DNA of 64,000 nucleotides from the NCBI GenBank assembly GCA_016865015.1, contig CP018226.1, forward strand, positions 4,123,001 through 4,187,000, in the 5' to 3' direction. The notes beneath the pieces are model-generated. The model had not been told where the DNA came from. It worked only from the letters and a program-made list of their open reading frames with translations, and ran no database searches. The position numbers and the translations under genes are program-made. Positions 44,064 through 53,555 of the stretch are shown piece after piece (within the stretch, counting starts at the first letter, position 1; the number at the start of each line of letters is the position of its first letter). The stretch is from Rhizobiales bacterium IMCC20636 (GTDB lineage: Bacteria; Pseudomonadota; Alphaproteobacteria; Rhizobiales; GCA-2746425).

Positions 44064-44522
44064 ATGGCGCAGAAACTGATCGACGCCGGCAGGAAGTCCC
44101 AGCTGGAGACGCAATGCAGCGACAAGGGCTTGCGGCTGACGGGCCAGCGCCGGATTATCGCCCGCATTCTTGAACAATCCAATGACCATCCCGATGTGGA
44201 AGAGCTCTATGCAAGGGCATCGGCGATTGATGCCAATATCTCGGTTTCGACCGTCTACCGCACCATGCGTCTGTTTGAGGAAGAGGGCATCATCGAGCGC
44301 CATGATTTCCGCGATGGCCGATCACGTTATGAAACTGTTCCCGATGAGCATCATGACCATTTGATTGACGTCAAGAACGGGCGCGTCATCGAGTTCCGCA
44401 ATGAACGCATTGAGCAATTGCAGGAACTGATTGCGCAGGAGTTGGGCTACCGGCTTGTAGACCACAGGCTGGAACTCTATGCGGTTCCGCTGACACAGGT
44501 CGACCCGGATCAGCAGGACTGA
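44064..44522 (+). CDS. fur: Fur family metal regulator (probably Mur, manganese-responsive)
   Basis: A 152-residue Fur protein with the winged helix (LRLTGQRRIIARILEQS, then ISVSTVYRTMRLFEEEGII) and the regulatory metal site DEHHDHLIDVKNGRVIEF. The structural CxxC zinc cysteines are absent. In Hyphomicrobiales this orthologue, at this genomic position, usually acts as the Mn(II) sensor Mur while Irr and RirA handle iron. The assignment to Mur is therefore by context. Confidence 0.92.
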   Translation: MAQKLIDAGRKSQLETQCSDKGLRLTGQRRIIARILEQSNDHPDVEELYARASAIDANISVSTVYRTMRLFEEEGIIERHDFRDGRSRYETVPDEHHDHLIDVKNGRVIEFRNERIEQLQELIAQELGYRLVDHRLELYAVPLTQVDPDQQD

Positions 44523-44530
44523 TTGCACCC

Positions 44531-45313
44531 ATGTCCTCCATCCTAGCCAGTGTCCGCATTGTTCTGCTGGCTCTGTTCACACTGCTGTTGGTGCCGGTCC
44601 AACTGGTGTTGCTGGCCGCAGCCCCAAAGCGCGCCGATCAATTGGCGTATCTGTGGCACTTCGCTTCAAGATGGGTGCTGGGGGTTCAGGTCACCATAGA
44701 GGGCACACCGGCCCGGGCTGCGGTGTTGTATCTCAGCAATCATGTGTCCTGGCTTGATATTGTCATTCTGTCGCGGGCCGCACCGCTGTCCTTCGTGGCC
44801 AAGGCTGATGTGGCCACTTGGCCGGTGTTTTCCTGGTTGGCGAAATGGCAGCGCACCATCTTTGTGGAGCGAGACCGGCGCAGCAAAACCGGCATCGCTG
44901 TCGGTGCCATGTCAGATCGGCTTGAAAGCGGGGCCGCGCTGGTGCTGTTTCCCGAAGGCACCAGCAGCGAAGGCTGGGGCATTCTGCCCTTCAAGAGCGC
45001 CCTGATTGGCGCAGTCGTGGCTACCGCAACGCGGATGGAGGATCACGATGTTGATCTGTTCGTCCAGCCGGTCGCGCTGGCCTATACACGTCTGCGCGGC
45101 ATATCCCTTGGCCGCATGGAAGCTGACCGGACTGCCTGGATCGGCGATATCGATCTGCTGCCGCATTTATGGTCGGTCCTCACCACCGGAGGCCTAGAAG
45201 CGAGGATCGTGTTTGGCCAACCGGTTGAGGTGAACCCGGATACAAACCGCAAGACACTGGCCAAAGAGATGGAAGCGAACGTTTTGACATTGCTGGAACA
45301 GGCACGATCCTAA
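44531..45313 (+). CDS. plsC: 1-acyl-sn-glycerol-3-phosphate acyltransferase
   Basis: A 260-residue membrane-associated acyltransferase. After an N-terminal hydrophobic segment come the HX4D motif (NHVSWLDIVI) and the FPEGTSSEGWGILPF motif that binds the phosphate. It would make phosphatidic acid or, as an OlsA-like enzyme, ornithine lipid; these cannot be separated here. It lies 8 bp after the fur/mur gene. Confidence 0.9.
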   Translation: MSSILASVRIVLLALFTLLLVPVQLVLLAAAPKRADQLAYLWHFASRWVLGVQVTIEGTPARAAVLYLSNHVSWLDIVILSRAAPLSFVAKADVATWPVFSWLAKWQRTIFVERDRRSKTGIAVGAMSDRLESGAALVLFPEGTSSEGWGILPFKSALIGAVVATATRMEDHDVDLFVQPVALAYTRLRGISLGRMEADRTAWIGDIDLLPHLWSVLTTGGLEARIVFGQPVEVNPDTNRKTLAKEMEANVLTLLEQARS

Positions 45314-45413
45314 CTCTGGCCTTTGCCCGCGCCACAAAACGCGCTAGAACGCCCGCTAATTGTATCCAGACATGATTTTTAGGCGCTCAAGCGCCGCACG
45401 GCAGGACACTCGC

Positions 45414-46841
45414 ATGGTTGAAACCAGCACACAGCAGACAGACATCAGCCCGGCTCCGGAACAGGGCGCAGGCAAGGATTCCAAAAAGGTATTTGTCAAA
45501 ACCTATGGCTGCCAGATGAATGTCTATGATTCCACGCGCATGACCGATGTGCTGGCGCCGGAAGGCTATGCCGAAACCACTGTTATTGAAGATGCTGACC
45601 TGGTTATTCTCAACACTTGTCACATTCGTGAAAAGGCTGCGGAAAAGGTCTATTCGGAAATTGGCCGTATCCGGAAAATCCGCGATGCACGGGGCGCAGA
45701 TGCCAAGCCGATGAAAATTGGTGTGGCCGGTTGTGTAGCCCAGGCAGAGGGCGAGGAGATCATGCGCCGCGCGCCGATTGTCGATCTGGTGTTCGGTCCG
45801 CAAAGCTATCATCGGCTGCCGAGCCTTTTGAAAAGCGTCGCAGCCGGAGAGCAGGTGGTTGAAACCGAGTTTCCCGAAGAAGACAAGTTCAAGCATCTGC
45901 CAGCCGCAAAATCAGCTGTCACCAAAGCGCGCGGCTTCACATCATTTCTGACCGTTCAGGAAGGCTGTGACAAATTCTGCACCTTCTGTGTTGTGCCCTA
46001 TACGCGCGGTGCGGAAGTCTCGCGCCCGGCGGGCGATATTGTGGCCGAAGCCCGCTCGCTGGTGGCTGCCGGTGTCAAGGAAATCACGCTGCTAGGGCAG
46101 AACGTCAATGCCTATCACGGCAAGGGCGAAGACCAGACCAGTTGGGGGCTGGGACGCTTGCTCGAAGAATTATCCGGCATAGAAGGCCTGGCGCGGTTGC
46201 GCTACACCACCAGCCACCCGCGTGACATGGATGACAGCCTGATTGCCGCGCACCGTGATATCCCGTCAGTGATGCCGTATCTTCACCTGCCGATACAATC
46301 CGGATCAGACCGCATGCTGGCGGCCATGAACCGGCGCCATACTCGGCGCGACTATGTGGAACTGATTGCAAAAATTCGTGCCGGACGGCCAGACCTTGCA
46401 CTGTCGGGTGATTTCATTGTCGGCTTTCCGGGCGAGACCGAGGCCGACTTTGAAGACACCATGTCGATCATACGGGAGGTGGGTTATGCACAAGCCTATT
46501 CCTTCAAATACAGCCCACGCCCCGGCACACCTGCCGCTTCGCACGACGACCAGGTGCCGGAAGAGGTGAAGTCAGAGCGGCTGCAACGATTGCAGGAATT
46601 GTTGAATGCGCAGCAGATTGCCTTCAATGCCTCCAAAGTCGGCGACACGATGGATATTCTTCTGGAGCGCAAAGGGCGGGAGCCGGGTCAATTGGGCGGT
46701 CGTTCGCCCTGGCTTCAACCGGTTCATCTGATGGCACCTGATGATCTGATCGGCACGTTGCAGACAGTCCGGATTACAGGTATCACAAAATACAGCTTGT
46801 CTGCGGAGCTGATCGCGCCTTCTAATGCAAATGCGGCCTGA
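45414..46841 (+). CDS. miaB: tRNA-2-methylthio-N6-dimethylallyladenosine synthase MiaB
   Basis: A 475-residue radical SAM methylthiotransferase. The N-terminal cluster cysteines are in [22 protein letters not shown] and AGCVAQAEG. The radical SAM motif is CDKFCTFC, and a C-terminal TRAM domain follows. ATG 45414 with AGGA upstream is preferred; ATG 45372 and TTG 45360 are in frame. It is followed by phoH and ybeY in the usual order. Confidence 0.96.
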   Translation: MVETSTQQTDISPAPEQGAGKDSKKVFVKTYGCQMNVYDSTRMTDVLAPEGYAETTVIEDADLVILNTCHIREKAAEKVYSEIGRIRKIRDARGADAKPMKIGVAGCVAQAEGEEIMRRAPIVDLVFGPQSYHRLPSLLKSVAAGEQVVETEFPEEDKFKHLPAAKSAVTKARGFTSFLTVQEGCDKFCTFCVVPYTRGAEVSRPAGDIVAEARSLVAAGVKEITLLGQNVNAYHGKGEDQTSWGLGRLLEELSGIEGLARLRYTTSHPRDMDDSLIAAHRDIPSVMPYLHLPIQSGSDRMLAAMNRRHTRRDYVELIAKIRAGRPDLALSGDFIVGFPGETEADFEDTMSIIREVGYAQAYSFKYSPRPGTPAASHDDQVPEEVKSERLQRLQELLNAQQIAFNASKVGDTMDILLERKGREPGQLGGRSPWLQPVHLMAPDDLIGTLQTVRITGITKYSLSAELIAPSNANAA

Positions 46842-46882
46842 ATGGCGAACTGTGAGTCGCCCACAAACAGCGAGTTTTTGAT

Positions 46883-47968
46883 TTGAATCCAAAGCCTCTC
46901 TTCGCCCCCGCTGACATGCGCGGTGATGCGATTCGTGATCTGACAACTCAGGCAACCGAGCTTGATCAGATCGTTCTGGTGTTTGACGATAATCGTCTGG
47001 TTGGTGACCTGTTCGGACAATTTGACCAAAACCTGGCGCTGCTTGAACAGCTTTTGAGTGTGGAAGCACTGGCGCGCGGAAATCAGGTGACATTGCGCGG
47101 CAGCAAGGATGCCTGTGCTGAGGCACGGGACGTGCTGGAGACGCTGTATCAGCGCCTGGCGGCTGGGGACGAATTGTCTCCGGGCGATGTGGATGGTGTG
47201 GTTCGTATGGTGCGCGCAGAAACGGCACAACCATCATTGCCAACGCTGGAGGAAGACAAGACCGGCAAGGGCAGTCGGGTGGCCATGTCGCAGATTTCGA
47301 CGCGCCGCAAAACCGTGATTGCCCGCACACCTACACAAGATGCCTATATAAGGGCGATGCAACGCAATGAACTGGTGTTTGGGCTGGGGCCTGCTGGCAC
47401 CGGCAAGACCTATCTTGCGGTCGCCTATGCTGCAGCACTCCTTGAGCGCGGCGAGGCTTCGCGCCTGATCTTGTCACGTCCGGCTGTGGAAGCTGGCGAA
47501 CGGCTTGGCTTTCTGCCCGGCGACATGCGTGAAAAGGTCGATCCCTATCTGCGGCCGCTCTATGATGCGCTGTATGACATGATGCCGCCGGAACGGGTCG
47601 AACGCGGTCTGCAATCCGGCATGATCGAAGTGGCACCGCTTGCCTTCATGCGTGGCCGGACCCTGGCGGATGCGATTGTCATTCTGGATGAGGCACAGAA
47701 CACTACATCGATGCAGATGAAAATGTTCCTCACCCGGCTTGGGGAAAACTCAAAGATGATCGTGACCGGCGATGCCAGCCAGGTTGATCTGCCGCCGGGA
47801 CAGATGTCCGGTCTGGTGGAAGCGACAAAATTGCTGGACGGTGTGGAAGGCGTTTCCATGATCCGCTTCAATGACCGCGATGTGGTGCGCCATCAACTGG
47901 TTGCCCGTATTGTGCGCGCTTATGACAAGGCTGGCGCTGATGCGTCGCGCCGCAAGACCCATGGCTGA
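46883..47968 (+). CDS. phoH: PhoH family ATPase (YbeZ type)
   Basis: A 361-residue protein with an N-terminal KH-like region (to about residue 130) and a PhoH ATPase domain. Walker A is GLGPAGTGKTYLA and Walker B is AIVILDEAQNTTS, followed by the TGDASQVDLP sensor. It works with YbeY in RNA maturation. The start is probably TTG 46883, as no ATG with a ribosome site is seen until residue 12. ybeY overlaps its 3' end by 8 bp. Confidence 0.94.
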   Translation: MNPKPLFAPADMRGDAIRDLTTQATELDQIVLVFDDNRLVGDLFGQFDQNLALLEQLLSVEALARGNQVTLRGSKDACAEARDVLETLYQRLAAGDELSPGDVDGVVRMVRAETAQPSLPTLEEDKTGKGSRVAMSQISTRRKTVIARTPTQDAYIRAMQRNELVFGLGPAGTGKTYLAVAYAAALLERGEASRLILSRPAVEAGERLGFLPGDMREKVDPYLRPLYDALYDMMPPERVERGLQSGMIEVAPLAFMRGRTLADAIVILDEAQNTTSMQMKMFLTRLGENSKMIVTGDASQVDLPPGQMSGLVEATKLLDGVEGVSMIRFNDRDVVRHQLVARIVRAYDKAGADASRRKTHG

Positions 47969-48455
47969 AACCACATCACCAGACTTTGCGCTGGATTGTG
48001 TCGTTGAGGATGCACGCTGGAACGCTGTTCCCGAGGTGGCTGATCTTTGCACAAAAATTGCGGCGGCCTGTCTGCCTGCAGTCAATCATGATGGCGCACT
48101 GGCGGCGACTGTCCTGCTGACCAATGATGCGCATGTTCGGGATTTGAACGCACGCTTTCGCGATCAGGACAAACCGACCAATGTCCTGTCATTTCCCAAT
48201 GATGATGAAGAGCCAGATCCGGACACAGGTGCACTGTATCTGGGCGATATTGCTGTCAGCTACGAAACCGTTCTGCGCGAGGCCACAGAGGCCGAAAAAC
48301 CGCTTCAGAACCACCTGACCCATATGATTGTTCACGGGGTTCTGCATCTTGCAGGGTTTGATCATCTGGACGATGCAGAGGCAGAAGAAATGGAAAGTAT
48401 GGAAGTGAATATTCTAAATGAGTTTGGAATTTCCGATCCCTATACCCAAATCTGA
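47961..48455 (+). CDS. ybeY: Endoribonuclease/rRNA maturation factor YbeY
   Basis: A 164-residue metalloprotein with the three-His zinc site HGVLHLAGFDH and the upstream NVLSFP segment. It takes part in 16S rRNA 3'-end processing and ribosome quality control. ATG 47961 lies inside the end of phoH (8-bp overlap), which supports coupled expression. Confidence 0.96.
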   Translation: MAETTSPDFALDCVVEDARWNAVPEVADLCTKIAAACLPAVNHDGALAATVLLTNDAHVRDLNARFRDQDKPTNVLSFPNDDEEPDPDTGALYLGDIAVSYETVLREATEAEKPLQNHLTHMIVHGVLHLAGFDHLDDAEAEEMESMEVNILNEFGISDPYTQI

Positions 48456-48545
48456 ACCAAGAAACAGAAATCTGCCATAAAGCGCGTGTCAAAACGCGGC
48501 AAATGGACTACAAGAAGTTGAACAATTACATTGAGAACCGCAGAA

Positions 48546-49751
48546 ATGCCCGCCTCCCCCAATTCTGTCAGCCAATCTGACAGCTCTGCTGAGAGTTCCT
48601 CAGATCAACCCAGCGAACAGTCTGGCGAGGAAACCGGCGAACCTGAGCCCGGTTTGAGCACGCCTTCACAAACACTCCAGCAGCATAATGGATCTGAGAC
48701 TGCGCTGAATGGTAACAACCGCGACGGTCTGATGAACCGTCTGAAGAAAATTCTTGGCATCAGAAACGGCAGCATCCGCCAGGATCTGCAATTCGCCCTG
48801 TCTGAAGACAATCTCGATGAAGGCCATTTCAGCGCTGATGAACGCATGTTCCTTAGCAATATTCTGGCCTTGCGTGACGTGCGCGTGGAACATGTCATGG
48901 TGCCACGGGCCGATGTGGATGCGGTTTCAATCACCACAAATCTGGCTGAATTGCTACATTTGTTTCACAATGCCGGCCATTCAAGAATGCCGGTTTTTGG
49001 CGATACGCTGGATGACCCGCGTGGCATGGTCCATATCAAGGACGTATTGGTCTACATGACCAAGACCGCGCAGTATAATCCAGGACCGGAAGTCAAACGT
49101 CGGCGCAAGATGGCCGGCGATCTGGATTTGCGACAAATTGATCTGGGCATGGCTTTGGAAGAGACATCTCTGATTCGCCCCGTCTTGTTTGTTCCACCGT
49201 CCATGAAAGCCTCTGCGCTTCTGGCAAAGATGCAGGTTGCTCGTATTCAGATGGCACTGGTTATCGATGAATATGGTGGCACCGACGGTCTGGTATCACT
49301 GGAAGATCTGGTTGAAACCATCGTTGGCGACATTGAAGACGAGCACGATGAAGACGAAAAACCAACCATCGTCGCAGATAGCGAGACCAGTTTTGTTGCC
49401 GATGCCAAAACCGATCTGGACGAAGTTGTGGCTGTTATTGGACCGGAGTTCACGCTTGGTGAGTATTCTGAAGATGCCGATACGCTTGGTGGCCTCGTCT
49501 ATGGTCTGGTTGGACGCATTCCCATTCGTGGTGAGCTTATTCCGGCACCGGGACCTTTTGAAATTGAGGTTCTGGAAGCAGATCCACGACGTATCAAAAG
49601 GCTGCGCATCCATCGCAGACGCAGAAAGATCGGCAGCAAGATCGCAACAAATCGCAGCCGTGATCAGGCCGGACCTGAAACCACGACAACCGACAGTGCG
49701 CCAATGGAAGCTGCCGGCCAGATTTCTTTTGATCCACAAAACCAGTCTTAG
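48546..49751 (+). CDS. CorC/TlyC-type CBS-domain protein
   Basis: A 401-residue cytosolic protein. A Ser/Glu-rich disordered N-terminus (about 55 residues) is followed by two CBS domains (MVPRADVDAVS and VIDEYGGTDGLVSLEDLVETIVGDI) and a CorC_HlyC domain (LGGLVYGLVGRIPIRGELI). No membrane segments are present. The gene sits between ybeY and lnt, where E. coli has ybeX (corC). A role in ion homeostasis or ribosome-related stress is proposed for the family. The start may also be TTG 48531. Confidence 0.9.
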   Translation: MPASPNSVSQSDSSAESSSDQPSEQSGEETGEPEPGLSTPSQTLQQHNGSETALNGNNRDGLMNRLKKILGIRNGSIRQDLQFALSEDNLDEGHFSADERMFLSNILALRDVRVEHVMVPRADVDAVSITTNLAELLHLFHNAGHSRMPVFGDTLDDPRGMVHIKDVLVYMTKTAQYNPGPEVKRRRKMAGDLDLRQIDLGMALEETSLIRPVLFVPPSMKASALLAKMQVARIQMALVIDEYGGTDGLVSLEDLVETIVGDIEDEHDEDEKPTIVADSETSFVADAKTDLDEVVAVIGPEFTLGEYSEDADTLGGLVYGLVGRIPIRGELIPAPGPFEIEVLEADPRRIKRLRIHRRRRKIGSKIATNRSRDQAGPETTTTDSAPMEAAGQISFDPQNQS

Positions 49752-49769
49752 CAGGCAGGAATTCGGATC

Positions 49770-51440
49770 ATGATCCGCCCGGCTCTTGATTTTCTGCTGG
49801 GCCTGCGTGGAAAATCGCGTGCAGCCATTGTGTTTCTATTGGGCGCTTTGGCGGCACTTGCCATGGCACCGGTGCATTTGTCTCCGGTGCTGTTTGTGTC
49901 GTTCCCCGGGTTCTTTCTTATCCTGAATGCGAGCCTGACCGACAAAACACCCCGTCAGCAAAAATGGATGGCTCTCTGGCTGGGCTGGTGTTTCGGCTTT
50001 GGCTATTTTCTGGCGGGCCTTTGGTGGATTGGAGCTGCGGTTCTGGTCGATGGAGCCACCTTTGCCTGGGCCCTGCCCTTCGCAGTTGCAGGATTTCCAG
50101 CTGCCCTGGCGCTATTCTGGGCATTGGCCTCTGCCACTGCCTTGATGTTCTGGCAGTCAAACACTCTGAAAATCATCAGCCTGGTATTTTTTCTCAGCTT
50201 CGCGGAGTTTCTGCGCGGTTTCATCCTGACCGGTTTTCCCTGGAACACCATTGGCTATGCTGCCATGCCCAGTGTTCTGTTCATGCAAAGCGCAAGCTTG
50301 GTTGGACTGTGGGGTGTGACCGCCTTCACGTTTCTGGCCGCTTTCAGTCCCGCTCTTCTGGTCCTGCCCAGTACAGGTGCGGAACGACGGCGCGCGCATG
50401 CGCTGCTGCTCTGCGTGGCCATCAGTCTGGTTGCTCATACCGGTTTTGGGGCGATGCGCCTGTCACAAGCCAATCCTGATAGCGTTGCTGAGCCCCCGGT
50501 CATGCTTAGGTTGGTGCAGCCCAATATCACACAGCAGGACAAATGGCGGCAGGGCAATGAAGAGGCTGTCTTTCAGACCTATCTTGATCTCAGCGCGGCC
50601 CCGGGGCTGAGTGATATTGATGCGTTGATCTGGCCTGAATCTGCCTTTCCGTTCCTGATCCTGCAAAGGCCCGATGCGCTTGCGCGGATCGATGCCTTGT
50701 TGCCAGATGGGGTCAGGCTGCTGAGCGGTGCGGTCCGGGTCAAACCACCAGAGCCGGTCTTTTCTGACACGCCACCCAAGCTGAAATTTTACAATGGCCT
50801 GATCGAATTCAACGATCGCGCCGAACCTGTCGGGTTTTACGACAAGCAGCGTCTGGTGCCTTTTGGTGAGTTTGTTCCGTTCGCCGATATTGTCGAACGG
50901 TTTGGCATTACCAATCTGGTGAATATGCCAGGTGGATTCGAGCCGGGCATCAACAGTAACGATTTTCGCTTCGATCCGTCTGGAACTTCGGAAAGAGCGC
51001 TGCCACCTGCCCAGATTCTGATTTGCTATGAGGCGATATTCCCGAACTTCTCATCGCGAATGCCCCAGACAAATCAGGATTCAACCCGGGTGGCCAGTCC
51101 GGCAGAATGGATCCTGAACGTCACAAATGATGCCTGGTTTGGTCCACTTGCCGGACCGTATCAGCATTTTCATCAGGCCAGATTACGAGCAGTTGAAGAG
51201 GGTCTTCCCATGATCCGGGTGGCCAATACCGGGATCAGCGCAGCTATTGACGCATATGGCCGCATTGAAAAAAGCCTGGCTCTGGGCACCGCTGGCACTA
51301 TCGACATTGCGCTGCCAGCTGCATTGCCATCGACTCTTCAAAAACGCTTCAGGGATATTCCCTTCGCCATTTTCATGATGCTTTTGGGAGTGATGCTGCT
51401 GGCTGGCAGGGTTCTTGTGAAGCCACCAAATATTAGCTAG
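49770..51440 (+). CDS. lnt: Apolipoprotein N-acyltransferase
   Basis: A 556-residue inner-membrane enzyme that adds the third acyl chain to lipoproteins. About six hydrophobic segments precede a nitrilase-fold domain whose catalytic residues are expected at Glu in IWPESAFPF, Lys in DKQRLVPFGEFVP and Cys in ILICYEAIFP. It lies 18 bp after the CBS-domain gene. Confidence 0.95.
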   Translation: MIRPALDFLLGLRGKSRAAIVFLLGALAALAMAPVHLSPVLFVSFPGFFLILNASLTDKTPRQQKWMALWLGWCFGFGYFLAGLWWIGAAVLVDGATFAWALPFAVAGFPAALALFWALASATALMFWQSNTLKIISLVFFLSFAEFLRGFILTGFPWNTIGYAAMPSVLFMQSASLVGLWGVTAFTFLAAFSPALLVLPSTGAERRRAHALLLCVAISLVAHTGFGAMRLSQANPDSVAEPPVMLRLVQPNITQQDKWRQGNEEAVFQTYLDLSAAPGLSDIDALIWPESAFPFLILQRPDALARIDALLPDGVRLLSGAVRVKPPEPVFSDTPPKLKFYNGLIEFNDRAEPVGFYDKQRLVPFGEFVPFADIVERFGITNLVNMPGGFEPGINSNDFRFDPSGTSERALPPAQILICYEAIFPNFSSRMPQTNQDSTRVASPAEWILNVTNDAWFGPLAGPYQHFHQARLRAVEEGLPMIRVANTGISAAIDAYGRIEKSLALGTAGTIDIALPAALPSTLQKRFRDIPFAIFMMLLGVMLLAGRVLVKPPNIS

Positions 51441-51607
51441 GATGTGGTTGTTGAAGTCCGATTTCTGAATTCGAATCAAGTGAGAATTATTGTCTCATCG
51501 GACATCTGGCTGACAGATTGCACATCTACAGGGTGCTATTTTACTAGATACTACTAAAGAGCGTATTTTACAACTAGTTAAATGCCAGTATCGCAGTTTT
51601 TTCATTG

Positions 51608-51628
51608 ATCGTGCGAATTTCGCACGAT
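51608..51628. promoter_or_regulatory. 21-bp perfect palindrome upstream of the HTH gene
   Basis: Arms ATCGTGCGAA and TTCGCACGAT flank a single T. It is not followed by a T run, so it is more likely an operator than a terminator. It lies 107 bp before the HTH regulator and is a natural candidate for autoregulation. Confidence 0.65.
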
Positions 51629-51664
51629 AGACATATGGCTTATGGTCAGGGCGCTGCTCTTTTT

Positions 51665-51696
51665 GCTCAAAATATTACTTTTGTGAAATTTTGAGC
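51665..51696. promoter_or_regulatory. Inverted repeat in the HTH gene leader
   Basis: Arms GCTCAAAAT and ATTTTGAGC are separated by 14 bases. This lies between the 21-bp palindrome and the start codon, so it could be a second operator or a leader RNA hairpin. No T run follows. Confidence 0.45.
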
Positions 51697-51735
51697 TGAA
51701 ATGGAGGCGGTTTTGACACCAAAGACCTGAAAAGT

Positions 51736-52176
51736 ATGTGCCCCATGGAAATCAAGCCGAAACCAATCAACAAAAAGCGTCCGAACCCTATCGATGCTCA
51801 TGTGGGCAGTCGCGTCAGGCTGCGTCGTATGATGCTCAACATGAGCCAGGAAAAACTTGGCGAGCAACTGGGTATTACGTTTCAGCAGGTTCAGAAATAC
51901 GAAAAAGGAACCAACCGCATCGGAGCAAGCCGGCTGCATGCGATTGCCAATATTCTCCAGGTCCAGGTTGCGTTCTTCTTTGAAGACGCACCTGATGTTG
52001 CCCCGATTGCCACAGCCGATTTTGTCGAATCCGGTGCCACAAGCCATGTCATGGAGTTTCTCTCGACCAATGAAGGGCTTCAGCTAAACCGGGCTTTTGT
52101 GCAAATCAAAGATCCGAAGCTGCGCAAATCTGTTGTCGATCTGGTGCGCTCCATGACAGGTGAAACCGACGATTAG
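51736..52176 (+). CDS. XRE-type helix-turn-helix regulator (PraR-like)
   Basis: A 146-residue protein with an N-terminal XRE domain (VGSRVRLRRMMLNMSQEKLG, then QQVQKYEKGTNRIG) and a C-terminal tail ending VDLVRSMTGE. It closely resembles the regulator located before metK in rhizobia, which I recall as PraR/PhrR, a repressor of quorum-sensing and R-body genes. ATG 51745 is an alternative start. Two inverted repeats lie in its 295-bp upstream region. Confidence 0.88.
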   Translation: MCPMEIKPKPINKKRPNPIDAHVGSRVRLRRMMLNMSQEKLGEQLGITFQQVQKYEKGTNRIGASRLHAIANILQVQVAFFFEDAPDVAPIATADFVESGATSHVMEFLSTNEGLQLNRAFVQIKDPKLRKSVVDLVRSMTGETDD

Positions 52177-52264
52177 TCGCCTGACACCGCTTTCTCTCAT
52201 TCAAATCAGTCACCGCAATTATCACGGCGCTTCATGCCTTGACGATTCAGACAAAAACCGGCAC

Positions 52265-52280
52265 ATAAGGAATTCCTTAT
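52265..52280. promoter_or_regulatory. 16-bp perfect palindrome upstream of metK
   Basis: ATAAGGAATTCCTTAT is self-complementary. The wider context (ACATAAGG and CCTTATATG) extends the symmetry imperfectly. It lies 105 bp before metK. ArsR-type methionine/SAH regulators of Alphaproteobacteria (SahR/SamR) are reported to use palindromes in this position; the match to their motif is from memory. Confidence 0.5.
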
Positions 52281-52283
52281 ATG

Positions 52284-52306
52284 GCCTCGCATGTTCTGTG
52301 CGGGGC
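52284..52306 (+). other. Stable hairpin in the metK leader
   Basis: GCCTCGCA and TGCGGGGC pair over 8 bp with one G-U and a 7-base loop. It begins three bases after the palindrome and about 80 bp before metK. There is no T run, so simple termination is unlikely. I could not match the leader to the SAM-II, SAM/SAH or other SAM riboswitch consensus. Confidence 0.45.
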
Positions 52307-52384
52307 TCAATTGTTATGTGCGCACCCTACGGGCTGCGATGAATGTAAAGGCAGCGATTTCGTATCTCTGATCTCTGAGAAATT

Positions 52385-53548
52385 ATGAAAAACTATCTTT
52401 TCACAAGTGAATCCGTTTCCGAAGGGCATCCTGACAAGGTCTGTGATCGCATCTCTGATGAGATCGTCGATGCATATCTGGGAGCCTTTGACCAGTCACG
52501 CGTAGCCGTCGAAACCCTGGCGACGACAAATCGGGTTGTAATTGCAGGCGAATCCCGTGGCCCGGAAGAAGTGAACAGCGACGTAATGGCTGCGGTGGCG
52601 CGAAAAGCCATCCGTGATATTGGCTATGAGCAGGACGGATTTCACTGGGAAACCTGTGATATCGAGGTCCTGGTTCACAAGCAGTCCGAGCAAATTGCGC
52701 AAGGCGTCGATGCCCGTGACAACAAGGATGAGGGCGCTGGTGATCAGGGGATCATGTTTGGCTATGCCTGCTCGGAAACGCCAGAACTGATGCCGGCACC
52801 GATTCACTACGCACATCGCGTATTGCAGAATTTGGCGCATGCGCGCAAAAGCGGCGCGGTCTCTGCGTTGGGTCCCGATGCGAAAAGCCAGATTACACTG
52901 GCGTATGAAAACAACCGTCCAGTCCGTGCCACATCACTGGTGCTGTCGACACAACATCTCGATGAGAGCCTGACGTCGCATGATGTCCGCGCCATTGTGG
53001 AGCCATACATCCGGGATACGCTGCCAGATGGCTGGATCACAGATGCAACCGAATGGCACGTGAACCCGACGGGGAAATTCGTGATCGGTGGACCTGATGG
53101 GGATTGCGGGCTGACAGGCCGGAAAATCATCGTCGATACCTATGGCGGTGCCGCCCCACATGGTGGTGGTGCCTTTTCCGGCAAGGATCCGACAAAGGTT
53201 GATCGATCCGCTGCCTACGCCGCACGCTATCTCGCCAAAAACGTGGTTGCCGCTGGAATGGCCGAACGCTGCACATTGCAGGTCGCCTATGCCATTGGCG
53301 TTTCGCAGCCATTGTCGCTTTATGTCAATTTGCACGATACCGGCGAAGTGGATGAGCAGAAGTTGGCGGACGTCCTTCGTGAATTGATGGATCTGACGCC
53401 GCGTGGCATTCGCGAACATCTGGCGCTCAACCGCCCGATCTATGCACGCTCTGCAGCCTATGGCCATTTTGGCCGGACACCGGACGAGGATGGCGGGTTT
53501 TCCTGGGAGCAGACCAATCTCGTGGACGCCCTGAAATCTGCCTTTTGA
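52385..53548 (+). CDS. metK: Methionine adenosyltransferase
   Basis: A 387-residue S-adenosylmethionine synthetase. It has [19 protein letters not shown] at the start, the [12 protein letters not shown] hexapeptide-type motif, and [19 protein letters not shown], the phosphate-binding loop. The length is normal. It is preceded by a possible operator and hairpin and followed after 7 bp by trmB. Confidence 0.97.
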   Translation: MKNYLFTSESVSEGHPDKVCDRISDEIVDAYLGAFDQSRVAVETLATTNRVVIAGESRGPEEVNSDVMAAVARKAIRDIGYEQDGFHWETCDIEVLVHKQSEQIAQGVDARDNKDEGAGDQGIMFGYACSETPELMPAPIHYAHRVLQNLAHARKSGAVSALGPDAKSQITLAYENNRPVRATSLVLSTQHLDESLTSHDVRAIVEPYIRDTLPDGWITDATEWHVNPTGKFVIGGPDGDCGLTGRKIIVDTYGGAAPHGGGAFSGKDPTKVDRSAAYAARYLAKNVVAAGMAERCTLQVAYAIGVSQPLSLYVNLHDTGEVDEQKLADVLRELMDLTPRGIREHLALNRPIYARSAAYGHFGRTPDEDGGFSWEQTNLVDALKSAF

Positions 53549-53555
53549 CAATCCG

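Noticed and set aside
51701-51730. Nine-codon leader peptide (MEAVLTPKT) before the HTH gene
   Set aside because: Such a short frame is expected by chance; no ribosome site or regulatory codons are evident.
52177-52384. SAM riboswitch before metK
   Set aside because: No stretch matches the SAM-II or SAM/SAH consensus I know; only a palindrome and hairpin are supported.
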